From: Nageia nagi | Lineage: Eukaryota > Pinophyta | Assembly: GCA_050084985.1 (NCBI GenBank) | Contig: JBITNC010000002.1 | Location: 10,230,001 to 10,294,000, forward strand | Direction: 5' to 3' | Length of the DNA: 64,000 bases | Program-made: the position numbers and the translations under genes | Part shown: positions 22,564 to 33,499 of the stretch, in pieces | How the letters are laid out: each line of letters opens with the position of its first letter | Numbering within the stretch: position 1 is the first letter of the stretch | The notes under the pieces: model-generated | Database searches by the model: none | Told to the model about the DNA's origin: nothing | What the model saw: the letters and a program-made list of their open reading frames with translations, nothing else

Positions 22564-23950
22564 GTTATGTCAACAGTTCAGATCTTGAGCATCCTACTAA
22601 GCTAGATCTAGATTGGGAGAAGGATGTCTACCCTCTAGAACATCATGAGAGCCCTTATGGTGATAAGATCAGCTTTGAAGACACACAAGGTATGTGTTGG
22701 GGGCTTTTTCTTTCCTAACCTTGCTGATTGGCAAATGGTATTACAAGGCTTATAAAAAGACTCCAACACCTGAGTGGTAGGACGTGACCCCTACCCGCTA
22801 TGAGGACAGTTTACCTCAAAGGTTTGAAAGTGAAAGGTGCAAGGGATCACTAAGGTGATTCGGTGGAGATGCTTAAAGCTATTACCAACTCAAATAAAAT
22901 TTGTTAACCAAGGACTTGAAGGGTCCCTAATCCAAAAATAGTTGTTTCCCAAGAAAGAAATAAAAAGGAAAAGATTTGTTGCGAAAGGCACGCAAAAGAA
23001 ATTATTAAAAAAAAAAGAATAAAAGGCTGTCAGAAGACGATGATATATGAATTCAGCTCAAGGGGCAATATTCTCACCGACTAGTATGGGTTTCTAAGAC
23101 TAGGCTCGTACGGGTTTGGAATAAGTTCCACGCAATCCAAATCCGACTTGGAAGGCAACAACACGAGTCCTAACAAGGGGAGCTTGGCGCTAAGGCAATG
23201 GAAATGAAAGATATGACGTGGGTAAAACTCAAACGAGGAGTGAAGTTCCTATATTAAACGACATATGTGAGTCATCTTAAAACATACTAGTCCAATGTGC
23301 AAACTATGAAACGTCACAACCATACACTACTTGAAATATTTCAAAAGGTTATGAGACACTCTTTTGTACACCCTAACAAGGTTCACAAAATGTTCCAAAC
23401 ACTCAAGATAGCATAAAGATGTAACACACATTCACATTCATAGTTCAAAATGAAAATATGCTCACTTCAAGTACTTGAAATTATATCACAATTACAAAAT
23501 AGGGAAACTTGCAAGTTTGAAAGTATTGTGTAAGTAGCCCAATTTGCAAAATGTCTAATCCCCTACAAATGAGATAAATAGTTTTTGTGGCAACTCAAAG
23601 TGTTGCCCTAACCCTAATGCAAATTACGAGAAAATACAAAAGGTCCAATCACAGATTGCCACATGGCGTTATAAGGTTTCTTCCAAACTTGTGGGAGCAA
23701 ATCCTCATCCATCACAAATTTGAGAATTAAATAATAATATAATAAAGTATTTTGGCATAAGTAAATGTCTTTTCTAGGAAATAAAAATAAACTAGAAAAT
23801 TGTGACTAAGATGCCAATGGGCCCAGGAATATCGTAGCATAAGAAAAGTTCCATCATGGCCGTCCATGTGTCCGTCCTAGAGATGTGTGCCTACATTAAA
23901 TTTCAAGTCCAACTGACCAAGACCAGATGTGGGGGTTCCAGAGCATCTTT
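22564..23950. other. H interior, noncoding
   Basis: No coding region supported between the last gag-like frame and the hairpin array. Confidence 0.4.
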
Positions 23951-23956
23951 AGGCTT

Positions 23957-24894
23957 GGCGCATGCCTAGAAAAGACAAGATTGTGTCTTTTTGGATCATG
24001 CGCCAGCCTTAAGGGTGAGTGCTCTACCCACGTTAGTCTTCTTTGCTCGCTTGCTCATCTTGACCCTAAAGCTCGCCCTATGACTTGATCTTGCCTGATT
24101 TTTGGTCTTTCTGATGCCTAGGCTTGTCAAATTTCATCCTTCATCTCATCATGGGCACTCCCCAAGCTTGGCGCATGATTCACAAAGTCATGTTTTTGTC
24201 TTTTTGAGGCATGCACCAGCCTCTTTTGCTCTTCCAGCTTGATCACATGGTTCAAAAGTCATGATTATGTCTTTTGAAATCATGCGACAGCCTCTCCTAC
24301 CTTTCCAGCTTGGTTGCATGATTCAAAAAGTAAACAATTGTCTTTTGAAATCTTGCACTAGCGCTCTTGGGTGTGTTGGAGCTGGTCTTGGGGTTCTAGG
24401 CTTCATGCCTTGACCAAATTTTCATCTTCGACCAAACTAAAAGCCTTTCTAGGTTGGGCGCATGATTTAAAAAGACAAGATTTTGTCTTTTTGAGGCATG
24501 CATTGGCCTCCTGGATGCCTGGGATTCACTTTCTGATCCTCAAACTTGCCCAGTTACTCCTCCCAGCTTGGTCGCATGATTCAAAAAGACAAGATTTTGT
24601 TTTTTGAAATCATGCGACAACCTTGAAATGTCCTTGCCTTGTCTTTTCCAAGCTTAAATACGCTCCAGACTTGTTGTGCCTTGTTCTTGTCTTTTCTTTG
24701 CTCCATTTCGATCCAGACTGCTCCTTGACCCGGTCGCATGATACAAAAAGACAAGATTTTGTCTTTTTGAGGCATGCAACAAGCCTCAAAGTGACCCAAA
24801 TTGCTTTTTCGAGAATTAACTTCAGTCTGGGCGACTACCTAACCCAGTCGCATGTTTCAAAAAGACAAGATTTTGTATTTTGAAATCATGCGCC
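23957..24894. repeat. Array of eight near-palindromic (hairpin) units in H
   Basis: Units begin near 23957, 24174, 24242, 24304, 24456, 24571, 24733 and 24847. A typical one (24571-24618) reads GTCGCATGATTC AAAAAGACAA gatt TTGTtTTTTGA AATCATGCGAC: outer arms GTCGCATGAT/ATCATGCGAC and inner arms AAAAAGACAA/TTGTCTTTTT. It would fold into a stem of about 22 bp with a 4-base loop. Spacers between units are pyrimidine-rich and unrelated. The outer arms match the array at 1740-2860. Confidence 0.8.
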
Positions 24895-25249
24895 AGCCCT
24901 AGGAGTGACCCAATTTGACTTGACTCTATCCCAACTTCCCCTGGACTGCCCTAGTTCACCTAAGACCGACTTTTGGTTTTCCAGACTTAGCCATTTTTGG
25001 AAATTTCGGATTTGGCTCAACATGACTAAGACCAGGCGATTGATTTGGGACAACTTGACATAATGTCTAGGCTCTTACGAAACCACTTGAATTGGAGGAG
25101 ACAAAAACATGACCCTATGTGTAGACGAGTTAATGAGGGTTCCCAAAATCGTAGGATTTTGGGGCGTGTTGTGTTTAGTCACAACAGTATGAAGTAAACT
25201 CTAATTTTTATGAAGTAATGGTCTTCATGATGAATTTGATAGAGAATTA

Positions 25250-26230
25250 TTGATGGAAGAAGAAGAAACGAATGAATGCATTGTTGATGAAAATTTTAAG
25301 ATATTGACACTGAAACAACAAGCTAGAGTTTGGTCATTTCTCCCTATTTTGCGATTGCTCATAATCAATGTTGTAAATGGGAGAAAGAAATTTTGGGGTG
25401 CATTCTTGTTGTTGTCTAAGGCTGTACTATTGATGTGTTGGGCAGCATTGTCTATGATGATTGAAGAGATGTTTAGGACTGATTTTTGTGTGGCATGTGA
25501 AGTAGCATTGTTGTTGATTCTTGAAGGGACTGTTGTTGCATTTTTTGTGAGATTTGGAATAGCATTTGGGATCATATGCTTGGCATCACCCGCTGCTATA
25601 TTTTTGCCATCTTGAACAGAATATATGATGTTGGTCACTGCTGAGTTTTCTATGCTTTGGATTGACTTTCAAATGGTATCTACTGCTGCATTTTTGGGAC
25701 TGTTGGTTGCTAGATTTCAGACATATAAGACTGTAAAGGTGATGTGGTATACTGCTGCAATTAGAGGAATTTTGGACTGAGTTTTGGTTGGCACACACTG
25801 ATGCATTTTTTGGAACTGATATGATGAAGACTTGGACGGCATGTGTGGAGTCATCTAGCAAGTTTGATGGAACATACTATTGCATATAAATTGACATTCA
25901 CTGCTGATGTGTTGATGAGGTTCTGGCCTACATATTGGATGATGTTCGTTGATGTTGTGATGCTTGGAACAGCCTTTAGATCAGCATTTTCTGAGGCTGC
26001 GACAATGTTCATAATGTCTGCACTTTTTATGACATATGGGGCTGCGTTTGTTATCATTATTACTGCTACATTTTGTTTGTGGGAAGAGATCAATCTTACC
26101 ATCACAGGGACAACATTCTTCATGATGTTTGGAGTTGTGTTTTGGATCAAATTTGTACTCTTTATGACTACCAGACTTGGTTTGAGGGACAGGATCACTT
26201 TTATCACATTGCTTGGGTTGACTTGAGCAG
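25250..26230. repeat. Degenerate GCTGCA-type minisatellite, second block
   Basis: The same phrase recurs near 25592, 25639, 25683, 25750, 25798, 25986 and 26040. Plus frames (25250-25615, 25843-26226) and minus frames (25638-25225, 26309-25851) are open at once. The plus products are hydrophobic and the minus ones Asn/Ala/Ile-rich. I read this as a repeat that happens to lack stops. Confidence 0.5.
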
Positions 26231-26279
26231 TTAAAACCAAGTTTGTTGAGCTAAGAAGATTGATATTCCCATACATGAA

Positions 26280-26635
26280 TTGATAGATTTCATGTATGCT
26301 TATTTGCAAGACATAAAAGGTGACAATGATCTGATGAAATTTGACTACAACAAGTATTGGATTGGGTGTGTGTTGTATTCACATTTTGATGAACAGTTTC
26401 AGATAGCATGGATGGATCTTGATGTTTCCCTTACACCCTTGTTTGTTCTTGCCAAAGAGAAGAGAGTACAACTTTGGCTCTATGAATTCACAGCTAGAGT
26501 AGCACAGCATCAGTATGGTGGACCTACTTCTTTGAGAGTGATTTGGGATCTAGGGATCACAGTTGGTTTCAGCTTGGTGAGGTGCAAATCGTGTGGTCAT
26601 TGCTTGAGGACAAGCAATTTTGGGAGGGGAGAACT
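26280..26635 (+). pseudogene. H 3' coding tail and polypurine tract
   Basis: The frame MIDFMYAYLQDIKGDNDLMKF ... FTARVAQHQYGGPTSLRVIWD is open to the LTR. Near 26599 a neighbouring frame reads VWSLLEDKQFWEGRT, the ending commonly seen in gypsy pol genes. TGGGAGGGGAGAAC (about 26621-26634) abuts the 3' LTR and serves as polypurine tract. Confidence 0.5.
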
Positions 26636-27668
26636 TGTAATGTCCCAAATAAATTCTAGCATTATAAATATTACATTTTTATATTTAGTATGTATTGTGA
26701 GCCTCTAGGAGAGGGACGTCCACCTTTGAGAGGAGATATGGTGTCTTTTGTTATGTTTTGTCATGTATTTTGTTAAATATCTCCTTAAGTGGAGATAGTG
26801 ATCTGTTTAGGAGGAGTTCTAAAATAAAGACCAAGCATTATTTAATATATGGCAAGGGTAAATGGACTTGGCTATGTTTGTGGGCCCCAAGATTTATTAG
26901 AGAGTCATAATGTCAAATTAGAAAGTCACTAAGTTAAGTTAGAGGGTCTTTAAGTCACTTTTTGAGATTCTAAGTCAAAGTGGGTGATCTAATGGTTGGG
27001 ATTTAATCTTTAAGATCTGATGGTGGGGATTTAATTTCCACCTAGGGATTCAAAAGTATATATGTGAGAGAGTTGGTCATTTGTGGGTATGCTTGATTAT
27101 TGTTATTATGTTTTGGGAGATTATTGCAGTGAGCAATATCTTTTGCTGGAAACCCTAGAGGGCTGAAAATCCTCTAGAGGCTTAGGACTAGCAAATCCTA
27201 AGCTCATTTCCGAGCGGATGAATCCATTCAGGGCTCATACTTATGCTTTATTTTGAGAAGAGAATATCAGATTTCAGTACCAAATCTAGGGTTTGGAACC
27301 CTATTTGGAAGGTTGTTTAGCAGCAATCAAAATCTAGTGTTTATGTGAAGTTTCAATGCAGATTTGAGTTGATTTTCAGATCAAGAAGGCCAAGGAGAGG
27401 TTCACCCAATTTTGGGGCCCTGTTTTGCATATTTTTCAAAGCTAGTTGTGCCCTAGAGAGGGTCGTCCAGCTTGAGGAAGCCCATTTTGCAGATCTGAGT
27501 ACATTTTTGAGTACCCTTTTGGCTGATCTCTGTACTTATCATTTCAGAAAAATTAAATAAAATTCATGTGTGGTGTTTACGGCCATTTCTTGTCATTTTT
27601 GGCAAAATTTTTGAGTAATTGCAGATCTGAAATTTTGATTTCTGTATTATTAAGTTAGGGATTTTACA
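26636..27668 (+). repeat. 3' LTR of H
   Basis: 1033 bp, pairs with 19173-20302 except for the central block (about 27229-27388), which is unrelated to the left copy. The AGCAT flank follows. Confidence 0.85.
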
Positions 27669-27673
27669 AGCAT

Positions 27674-27940
27674 ATAGGATGCATCTTGTTCAACTTAGTG
27701 AATCGCAAGGTCTCTATATTTTTAAATGGGATACCTTGTCTCTCGAATTCTAGCAAATTTACTTACTTCCCTCATAGTGAGGGTGCAAGTATGGTGGATT
27801 ACGTCCTTACCAATATGTCTTTGATCCCCCATATTCATGATCTTCTTGTCTCCCACCATCTTCCCTTAGCCAATCATGTTGCTTTGACTTTCATTTTTCA
27901 CATGGCCTATTCACCCCTTGCCCCCTCCGTCACTTGATGT
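27674..27940 (+). pseudogene. LINE G endonuclease, last part
   Basis: The frame resumes after H with FLNGIPCLSNSSKFTYFP, DYVLTNMSLIPHIHDLLVSHHLPLANHVAL. This is the C-terminal end of LINE endonucleases, where S-(D/H)-H-x-P/L marks the catalytic His. Confidence 0.8.
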
Positions 27941-29109
27941 TCTTGTAAAAGCCTAAATGCAATCTCATATACAATTAAGCAAATTCAATTGAACAAGCAC
28001 CCACGTCTCACCTAGAAGGGCATCAACAAGCATCAAACATCTCAATATGCCAATGTTAGGGTTAGGGCATAAGATACAAGCAAATACACCTCACAATGCC
28101 AACGCCTAGCTCATACATTCATATACATGCAAAGATAATCAAAAGATGCCAATAGACAAGTATGCTCAACACAAATATGAGATCCAATAGCCCACGGCTT
28201 GTATTGAAGATATAGAATGAATACATATACAATACCAAGCCCCAAGGGCTCAACGTTGGCCTCCAAGGAGCCAACTAGGGCACAACAAATGTCTCTATTG
28301 CTGGACAAACAGAACACTGAATGGGATAGTCTCACTCCCTCATAATCTAAATCCTCTCCACTGAAGGAGCCCTCCTCAAACCCTGGCGACCAACTGAATG
28401 GTAGAAGCATGACCTCGGAATACCAACGGATGGGCTAGGGTGCTATACCAAAGCCATAGATTAACAGGATCCCTCAGCCTACTAACCCTCCTAGATGTTG
28501 CACCTAGGGATGTTGCTTGATGTTGCGCCAAGACTTTTGTCCACATGACAGTATAAGTAATAATGATAATTCAATATCTCTAGCAATAAGGCTCCAAGGG
28601 CTAATACAGCTTTCTTGGATCTAGATATCACCTCAAAATCATCATCCAATCCCCTCAAACCCCAACGTTGGCACCTAGGAGTCATTCCAGGCCCAACATG
28701 GATATTTGGTCCTCCCTCATGCCCCAGGTGGATCTAAGAATGCATGTGTGGTTCAAGGAGACATGCATGGGCATCTAGGGGGGCAATGTGGGTGTCATGG
28801 GCCAACATGGTGGTCTAGAAGTCTCCCCAAGGCTAGCACATGTATACAATTGCTCATCCATGCTCTAAGTACTAAATAGACCTTGGGATTCCCACAATCA
28901 TGTTTCAGGATCTCCAAGTACATTAAAACACACTAAACTACACTTGGGAGGGATACGTCCCACTTGGGGCTCACAGTGGGGTCCAACAACCCATTAAGTC
29001 TTCTATCCCAAGTCCTAAATAATAAAACATAATTAATAATAAAATATGCACAAAGAGGGAATCCGTTGGATTCCAGAATTAAGTACAATAATCAAAAGGG
29101 GATGTCACA
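27938..29109 (-). repeat. Probable solo LTR related to gypsy C
   Basis: About 1.17 kb interrupting LINE G. It ends GGGATGTCACA (TGTGACATCCC on the minus strand, a common gypsy LTR start). The segment 28300-28440 (aatcctctcc..gaaggagcc..cctcaaaccctgg) is clearly homologous to 45975-46080 inside the C LTRs. It also shares GTGGG/CATGGGCC-type minisatellite words. There is no internal retroelement sequence on either side, hence solo LTR. I could not confirm a target duplication; limits are approximate. Confidence 0.65.
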
Positions 29110-30560
29110 ATCCCCAGTACTACACCCCTCTTTTCTACAACCACCACCAAATATGAATTTTTCTCCAACACCCTTTGGGAGGCAACCCTTGACTCTCTTC
29201 CCCATATGACATATCACTTCAAGCCCTCTTGCCCTTTTGGGTGTTGTCTTAGGAATTGTTGGTATGACGAGAAGTGTAAATCTACGCATCATAGGCTTTA
29301 CTTTACTTTAGCCCATGACCCCTCATCCATATTGACCTTGTAGAGAGATTATTGTTGTCTTCTTAGAAAAAAGAAACAAAAGCTTCTTGCATCCATACGA
29401 CGTGAGCTCATTGATTCTCTCTACCATTCTCCTAAGATCTTATGACATACGCTCCTCCCAAGGAAACCTTCCCCTTAGACATTAACCACAAGCAAGGTTC
29501 TCCTATGCTAATTTTCTTTATGATATTCCTACCAACAAGTTCTACATGTCTCTACCCCTCCCCCCTTCTTGTCTATTATTTCATGCAGGGGCATTCAGAT
29601 AGCTATTCAGAAGTTGTGCACTAGCAAAGCAACAAATTATGAAGGACTTCATGTTGAGTTTCTCAAATATGATGTGGACTCACTTGCCTCTCCCATTACA
29701 ACGTTGTTTAATGAGACTATTTTTTCAAGGTTTCCCCCTCTTGGTCACAACACATCATTCATCCCATTCACAAGTCAGGGGGCAATTCAAACCCGAAGAA
29801 TTATAGAATTGTCACTATTAGGCAAACATTTGCTAAACTCTAAGCAATTGTGTTGAAGATGATGTTGTCAAACCACTTTGAGCATGGTCATCATAGGCCA
29901 CAAGATCAAGTTGGCTTCAGAAAGGACTTTTAGACTATTGATCTTCATACTTGACGCTATCATTGAGGAGGCTCGTTAGAGGTCTTCTAAAACTTTTTAC
30001 TTCTTTGTGGACTTTAGGAAGGCCTTTGACATTGCCATTTGACAGTTCTTTAGAAACTACATACCACTAGCATCTCAGATACCTTCATTATTGCCATCAT
30101 GAGGCTATATGAAATGGTCATAGTTGATTTAGAACAACAGATGGACTCTTTGATGTTGTCAAGAGTACTATTGACGTTAAACAAGGATGCCCTCTATCAC
30201 CTACTATTTTTGGCACTTACATAGATGACCTTGAGGACTTTCTTTGACTGCACACTCACATTGATGACAATTGCTTGTTGCATCATGTTTGAATCACTAT
30301 GCTACTCTTTGCAAATGATGTGACCCTCCTTTACCACTCCCTCGAGGGCCTTCAAAGATAGTAGGATGCACTTGCTCACTTCTATGAGACTAGATAGCTA
30401 GCAATTAATCTTGACAGGACTAAGTTATAATCTTCAATACCTCTCAGGATGCTCTCTCCAAATTTCAATTCTCCTAAAAAGGGGAGTCGATCAAAATCAC
30501 TACTACTTATACTTATTTAGGGCTTCAATTTTGTAAGCCATCTCTCAATTTGAAACCAAC
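29110..30560 (+). pseudogene. LINE G linker and reverse transcriptase
   Basis: WYDEKCKSTHHRLY at about 29255-29300 matches the WFDxEC block upstream of LINE RT. RT blocks follow: CTSKATNYEGLHVEFLKYDVDSL (29612 on), LFNETI and SFIPFTSQGAIQT, then LSNHFEHGHHRPQDQVGFRKDF, then LLFANDVTLL (about 30303-30332, usual FADD) and TTTYTYLGLQF. The catalytic box therefore reads FAND. Multiple stops and frameshifts. The end is lost near 30560, before any poly(A). Confidence 0.8.
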
Positions 30561-30860
30561 ATCATAGTCATGCCTTTGCAAGAGGTATGCTTCACTCTTC
30601 ATCTTGGAACGTCATGTTTTCATATTCACTTCCAAGATATTCCTTCGAACAAACACCTCTTCAATACAATCATTGAAACCACAATTTCACAATTATCTGC
30701 AAATTGATGCACATCGTAGAATTACTGATTGTTACCAGAAATAGTATTTCGCTTGTAAAATTACGCAATTATCTTGCAACTTGGCGCTACATGGTAGGAC
30801 TAAAAATTCCACTTAATTCAAATATCCATTGAAATCTTACGCTTCATTGATAACATCAGT
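30561..30860 (-). other. Presumed first-intron start or spacer
   Basis: No coding region. If the downstream-facing exon at 30863 is spliced, its intron begins here with GTACTG on the minus strand. Confidence 0.3.
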
Positions 30861-30862
30861 AC

Positions 30863-31141
30863 CTTGATGCCTTGAGCTTGAAGGGCGGCAGCAGCAGTAT
30901 CCACAACATTTTTCCTGCGACTCATGATGGCAATGGAGGCACCATGTTTCCCCAACTGGGTACAGATTTCAAAACCTATTCCGGTTCCACCTCCTGTGAC
31001 CAGAGCTACCTTACCCTTGACCACAGTATTATTGAAGGGCGATTCCATACTTTCGTTATGGAAGTCAGAACTCCCTCGAAGATTAATATAGTTGACGCTT
31101 GGATCGGTTCCACAAGGAGATGCTTCAAGAGAAAAACCCAC
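30863..31141 (-). CDS. Peroxisomal 2,4-dienoyl-CoA reductase / SDR, first exon only
   Basis: The minus frame contains MESPFNNTVVKGKVALVTGG followed by GTGIGFEICTQLGKHGASIA and MSRRKNVVDTAAAAL. This is the Rossmann start of a short-chain dehydrogenase (TGGGTGIG nucleotide-binding loop). The MESPF start and GKHGAS.AIM.RRK phrase match plant homologues of peroxisomal 2,4-dienoyl-CoA reductase, which reduce dienoyl-CoA in fatty acid beta-oxidation. The start at 31048 (MESPF) fits the family better than the 31141 ATG, which adds 31 residues. Similarity ends at QAQGIK; AAG|GTACTG at 30863/30862 is a plausible splice donor. Later exons (catalytic YxxxK) are not in the window to the left. It is either the first exon of a gene with a very long intron or an orphan fragment. 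The frame has no lesions. Confidence 0.7.
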
Positions 31142-31304
31142 TAATGGAATCTATCACACAAGAAAAGACAGACACCGATCTTGTCAGTGTGGTTGAAGAT
31201 GATTTTGTTGATCGATGATGTGGATCACTCTAGCAATACGCCACCTACTAATGAACAAAAAAACCAGAGATGGTTGACTGGCTTGAAATTACCTGGGGTG
31301 TAGA

Positions 31305-31312
31305 GTATATAC
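31305..31312 (-). promoter_or_regulatory. Possible TATA box of the SDR exon
   Basis: The minus strand reads GGTATATACTCTAC, a TATA-like element 160-260 bp upstream of the two candidate start codons. Supported only by sequence and position. Confidence 0.3.
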
Positions 31313-31399
31313 CTATGGCCACTGAGGAATGGGCAAAACAACTGTGGCCCCTCACGAGGAATGGGCACCATCTTTGTATTAAGGAGCAAAAGCCTTATT

Positions 31400-32743
31400 T
31401 ATCTAATTATGTTAATTAGTTGGATTCGAGGCTCTCAGGACTAGATAACATCTGGTAATAGAACATGAAAATAAATAAATTTTTGATATAAATATAAAGA
31501 AAATATTATTGCCATGTTTATTTGCCTCCTTGTAATATATGTTCAATCTTTTAGGTTATTATGCATATTTCAAATAACTAGGATATAGATGTGATGATCT
31601 TCATATGTGATAAACAAATGTTGTTATTTTTTTTTTAGTAGTTTATTCTTGTAGATTTATATTTTGGGATTAGATTTTGTGTTTGGTCGTTCTATTTTTT
31701 AATTTGAAAGTTTTCATATGTACTTATCTTTCCACTTCCCTTCATAAGAGGTGATATTGTTATACTATTTCATTTTTAGCATCTTTAATTTTTTTGCATT
31801 TTATCAAGGGTTTAAGCTTCATATCAGTTGTGTATCTTGATGTTGATATGTAAAACACAAGCTTACATGGAAAACATTCTAACCCTTTTTGGGGTTGTCA
31901 CCATACCAGCAGATGTCGTTGCCCAAGCTAGCTAGATAAAGAATAAATATCTACATAAACTATATGAATAAAAACTAACTAATTGTGAAATGAATGTACT
32001 TAATTAAAATACCAAGTATATTTAATGATATGAAAATCTAAAGATAAGAGAAAAGTTCTTGTATAGCATTTATTTTCGTGTGTGCATCATTGCATTACTT
32101 TGATTGATCATATACACTAACATTTGATATGTAATAAGCCAATCCAATTAAAATATTACATTTATTATTAATAATAGAGATTGTACTATTAAAGAATTTT
32201 TTATGAGTTATCTAACATTTTAACTAATCTTAGAACTTCACAAATAAATCAAATTGCAATTTTGAAGGCAAAAACAACCCATTGAATGTTTTTTATCGTT
32301 TGTACATTGATTGCATAACCAAAACAAGCTTGATGTTTTTATTATACAACTTAATTATATGAGAAACAATCATTCAAATACTTAATTGATATATATTTAC
32401 TTTTGGGCAAACTTTGATAGGTCCTACAAACCAAGGGCCTTACAGGGACATTGAAAGACTTATCTATCTATGTTTGTAGCTCAAGAGGGGATCCAAGTTA
32501 AAAAGTATTTTCTAGTATAAGGTCAAATCTTTCTAACATAAATAATCATATATTTTTTAGTAAATTATTGGATTTGGAGGTCAAATATGCTACCTAACAT
32601 GTAGCTTTTTATTATATTGCATATAATTTATAAGATTGTGATTGGAAGTTCCCTCGATGATAATTAAACCTTATGAAGTAAAGAATAAAGTCTTATTATA
32701 AAAAATGGATGGATGGATATCATGTATCTCAAATTGTCAAGAG
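31400..32743. other. AT-rich intergenic DNA
   Basis: No coding, repeat or element signature recognised. Strongly AT-rich with mononucleotide runs. Confidence 0.5.
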
Positions 32744-32748
32744 TTATA

Positions 32749-33155
32749 CGATGAAATTAAATCCTTTCTCAATTATTTTTTAGTCTACCAAGATCTCAAG
32801 AAGGCACTCAGAACATCAACACAATAGCATAATAACACAAGCCAACCTCACAAAGAACACAAAATATAAAGCAGTTCCTCCCTTCTTAGGAGTACATTCA
32901 CTAACCAAGATCTTATTCTCAAGGACCTCTCTTACAGAATCTCTTTCTATCTCTCTAAATCATAAATTATAACATAGCTTGCTTCCAAGTTACATTATGA
33001 GAGGGAGTACATCTCTATTTATAAGACGAAACCCACTCTTTAACCTCCCTTTTACTCAAGGGTAAGGTTAAATTTTTTCCTAAAGATACTGTAAGCATTA
33101 AGTGAATTTATATTAAAGAGAAATATTACAAAATATTACAGTACAAATTCTAACA
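32749..33155 (-). repeat. 3' LTR of B (left copy)
   Basis: 407 bp. Shorter than the right copy, which carries an internal rearrangement. It is preceded by TTATA and followed by a polypurine tract at 33156-33169 (minus: ACATTAAGAGGGAG). Confidence 0.9.
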
Positions 33156-33499
33156 CTCCCTCTTAATGTCATATTGGTTTTCCTCCATAGAGATACAAGT
33201 CGAGATAAGAACTTTTACATATTTGAGAAATAAGCAAGATCTTGGTTTGAGACTCACTACTTAACCATTTAACAAAATGGTTTAAAATATAATCATTAAC
33301 CATAACTAGTTTCACTGTAAAGTGCAGTCAATCAACACTAAGTTGACATGTGAGCCTCCATGAGCCTGCCCACCCAAAGAAAGTAACCTGCATTCTCAAG
33401 ATGAAACCTGCAAGCTATAAGCAACTCATAAACAAGATCAGTTAGATGCATCATATAAATATTCATATCAATCATAAGATAAATGAACTAAGTAATACC

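Larger units (their letters stand above)
19173..27668 (+). mobile_element. Large non-autonomous LTR element H (LARD-like, gypsy-derived)
   Basis: LTRs 19173-20302 and 26636-27668 both start TGTAATGTCC and end TTAGGG.TTTTA(T/C)A. Flanks are AACAT (19168-19172) and AGCAT (27669-27673), a 5-bp duplication with one change. A primer site (TGGTATCAG...) follows the left LTR and a purine tract precedes the right one. The 6.3-kb interior has no RT, RNase H or integrase. Its last codons read LLEDKQFWEGRT in one frame, as at the 3' end of many gypsy pol genes, so a pol was probably lost. It carries a gag-like frame, low-complexity repeats and a hairpin array. Confidence 0.85.
18031..30560 (+). mobile_element. 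LINE (non-LTR) element G, remnant split by H and a solo LTR
   Basis: Three plus-strand pieces are collinear with a plant LINE ORF2: endonuclease (about 18587-19172, continuing 27674-27940), then linker and reverse transcriptase (29110-30560). The breaks coincide with LTR-element borders, so they are later insertions. There are no poly(A) tail or target duplications in view, and many stops. The 5' end (ORF1) is not clearly visible; 18031-18586 may hold its degenerate end. Confidence 0.75.

Noticed and set aside
23957-24894. CRISPR-like array
   Set aside because: Units are diverged palindromes with uneven spacing (about 60-220 bp) in a plant retroelement, with no cas genes.
30872-31144. Plus-strand 90-codon frame over the SDR exon
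   Set aside because: The opposite strand has the recognisable TGGGTGIG Rossmann motif; the plus frame resembles nothing.
31400-32743. Additional SDR exons or promoter-distal gene parts
   Set aside because: The gene reads leftward from 31141; this region is upstream and AT-rich with no coding signal.
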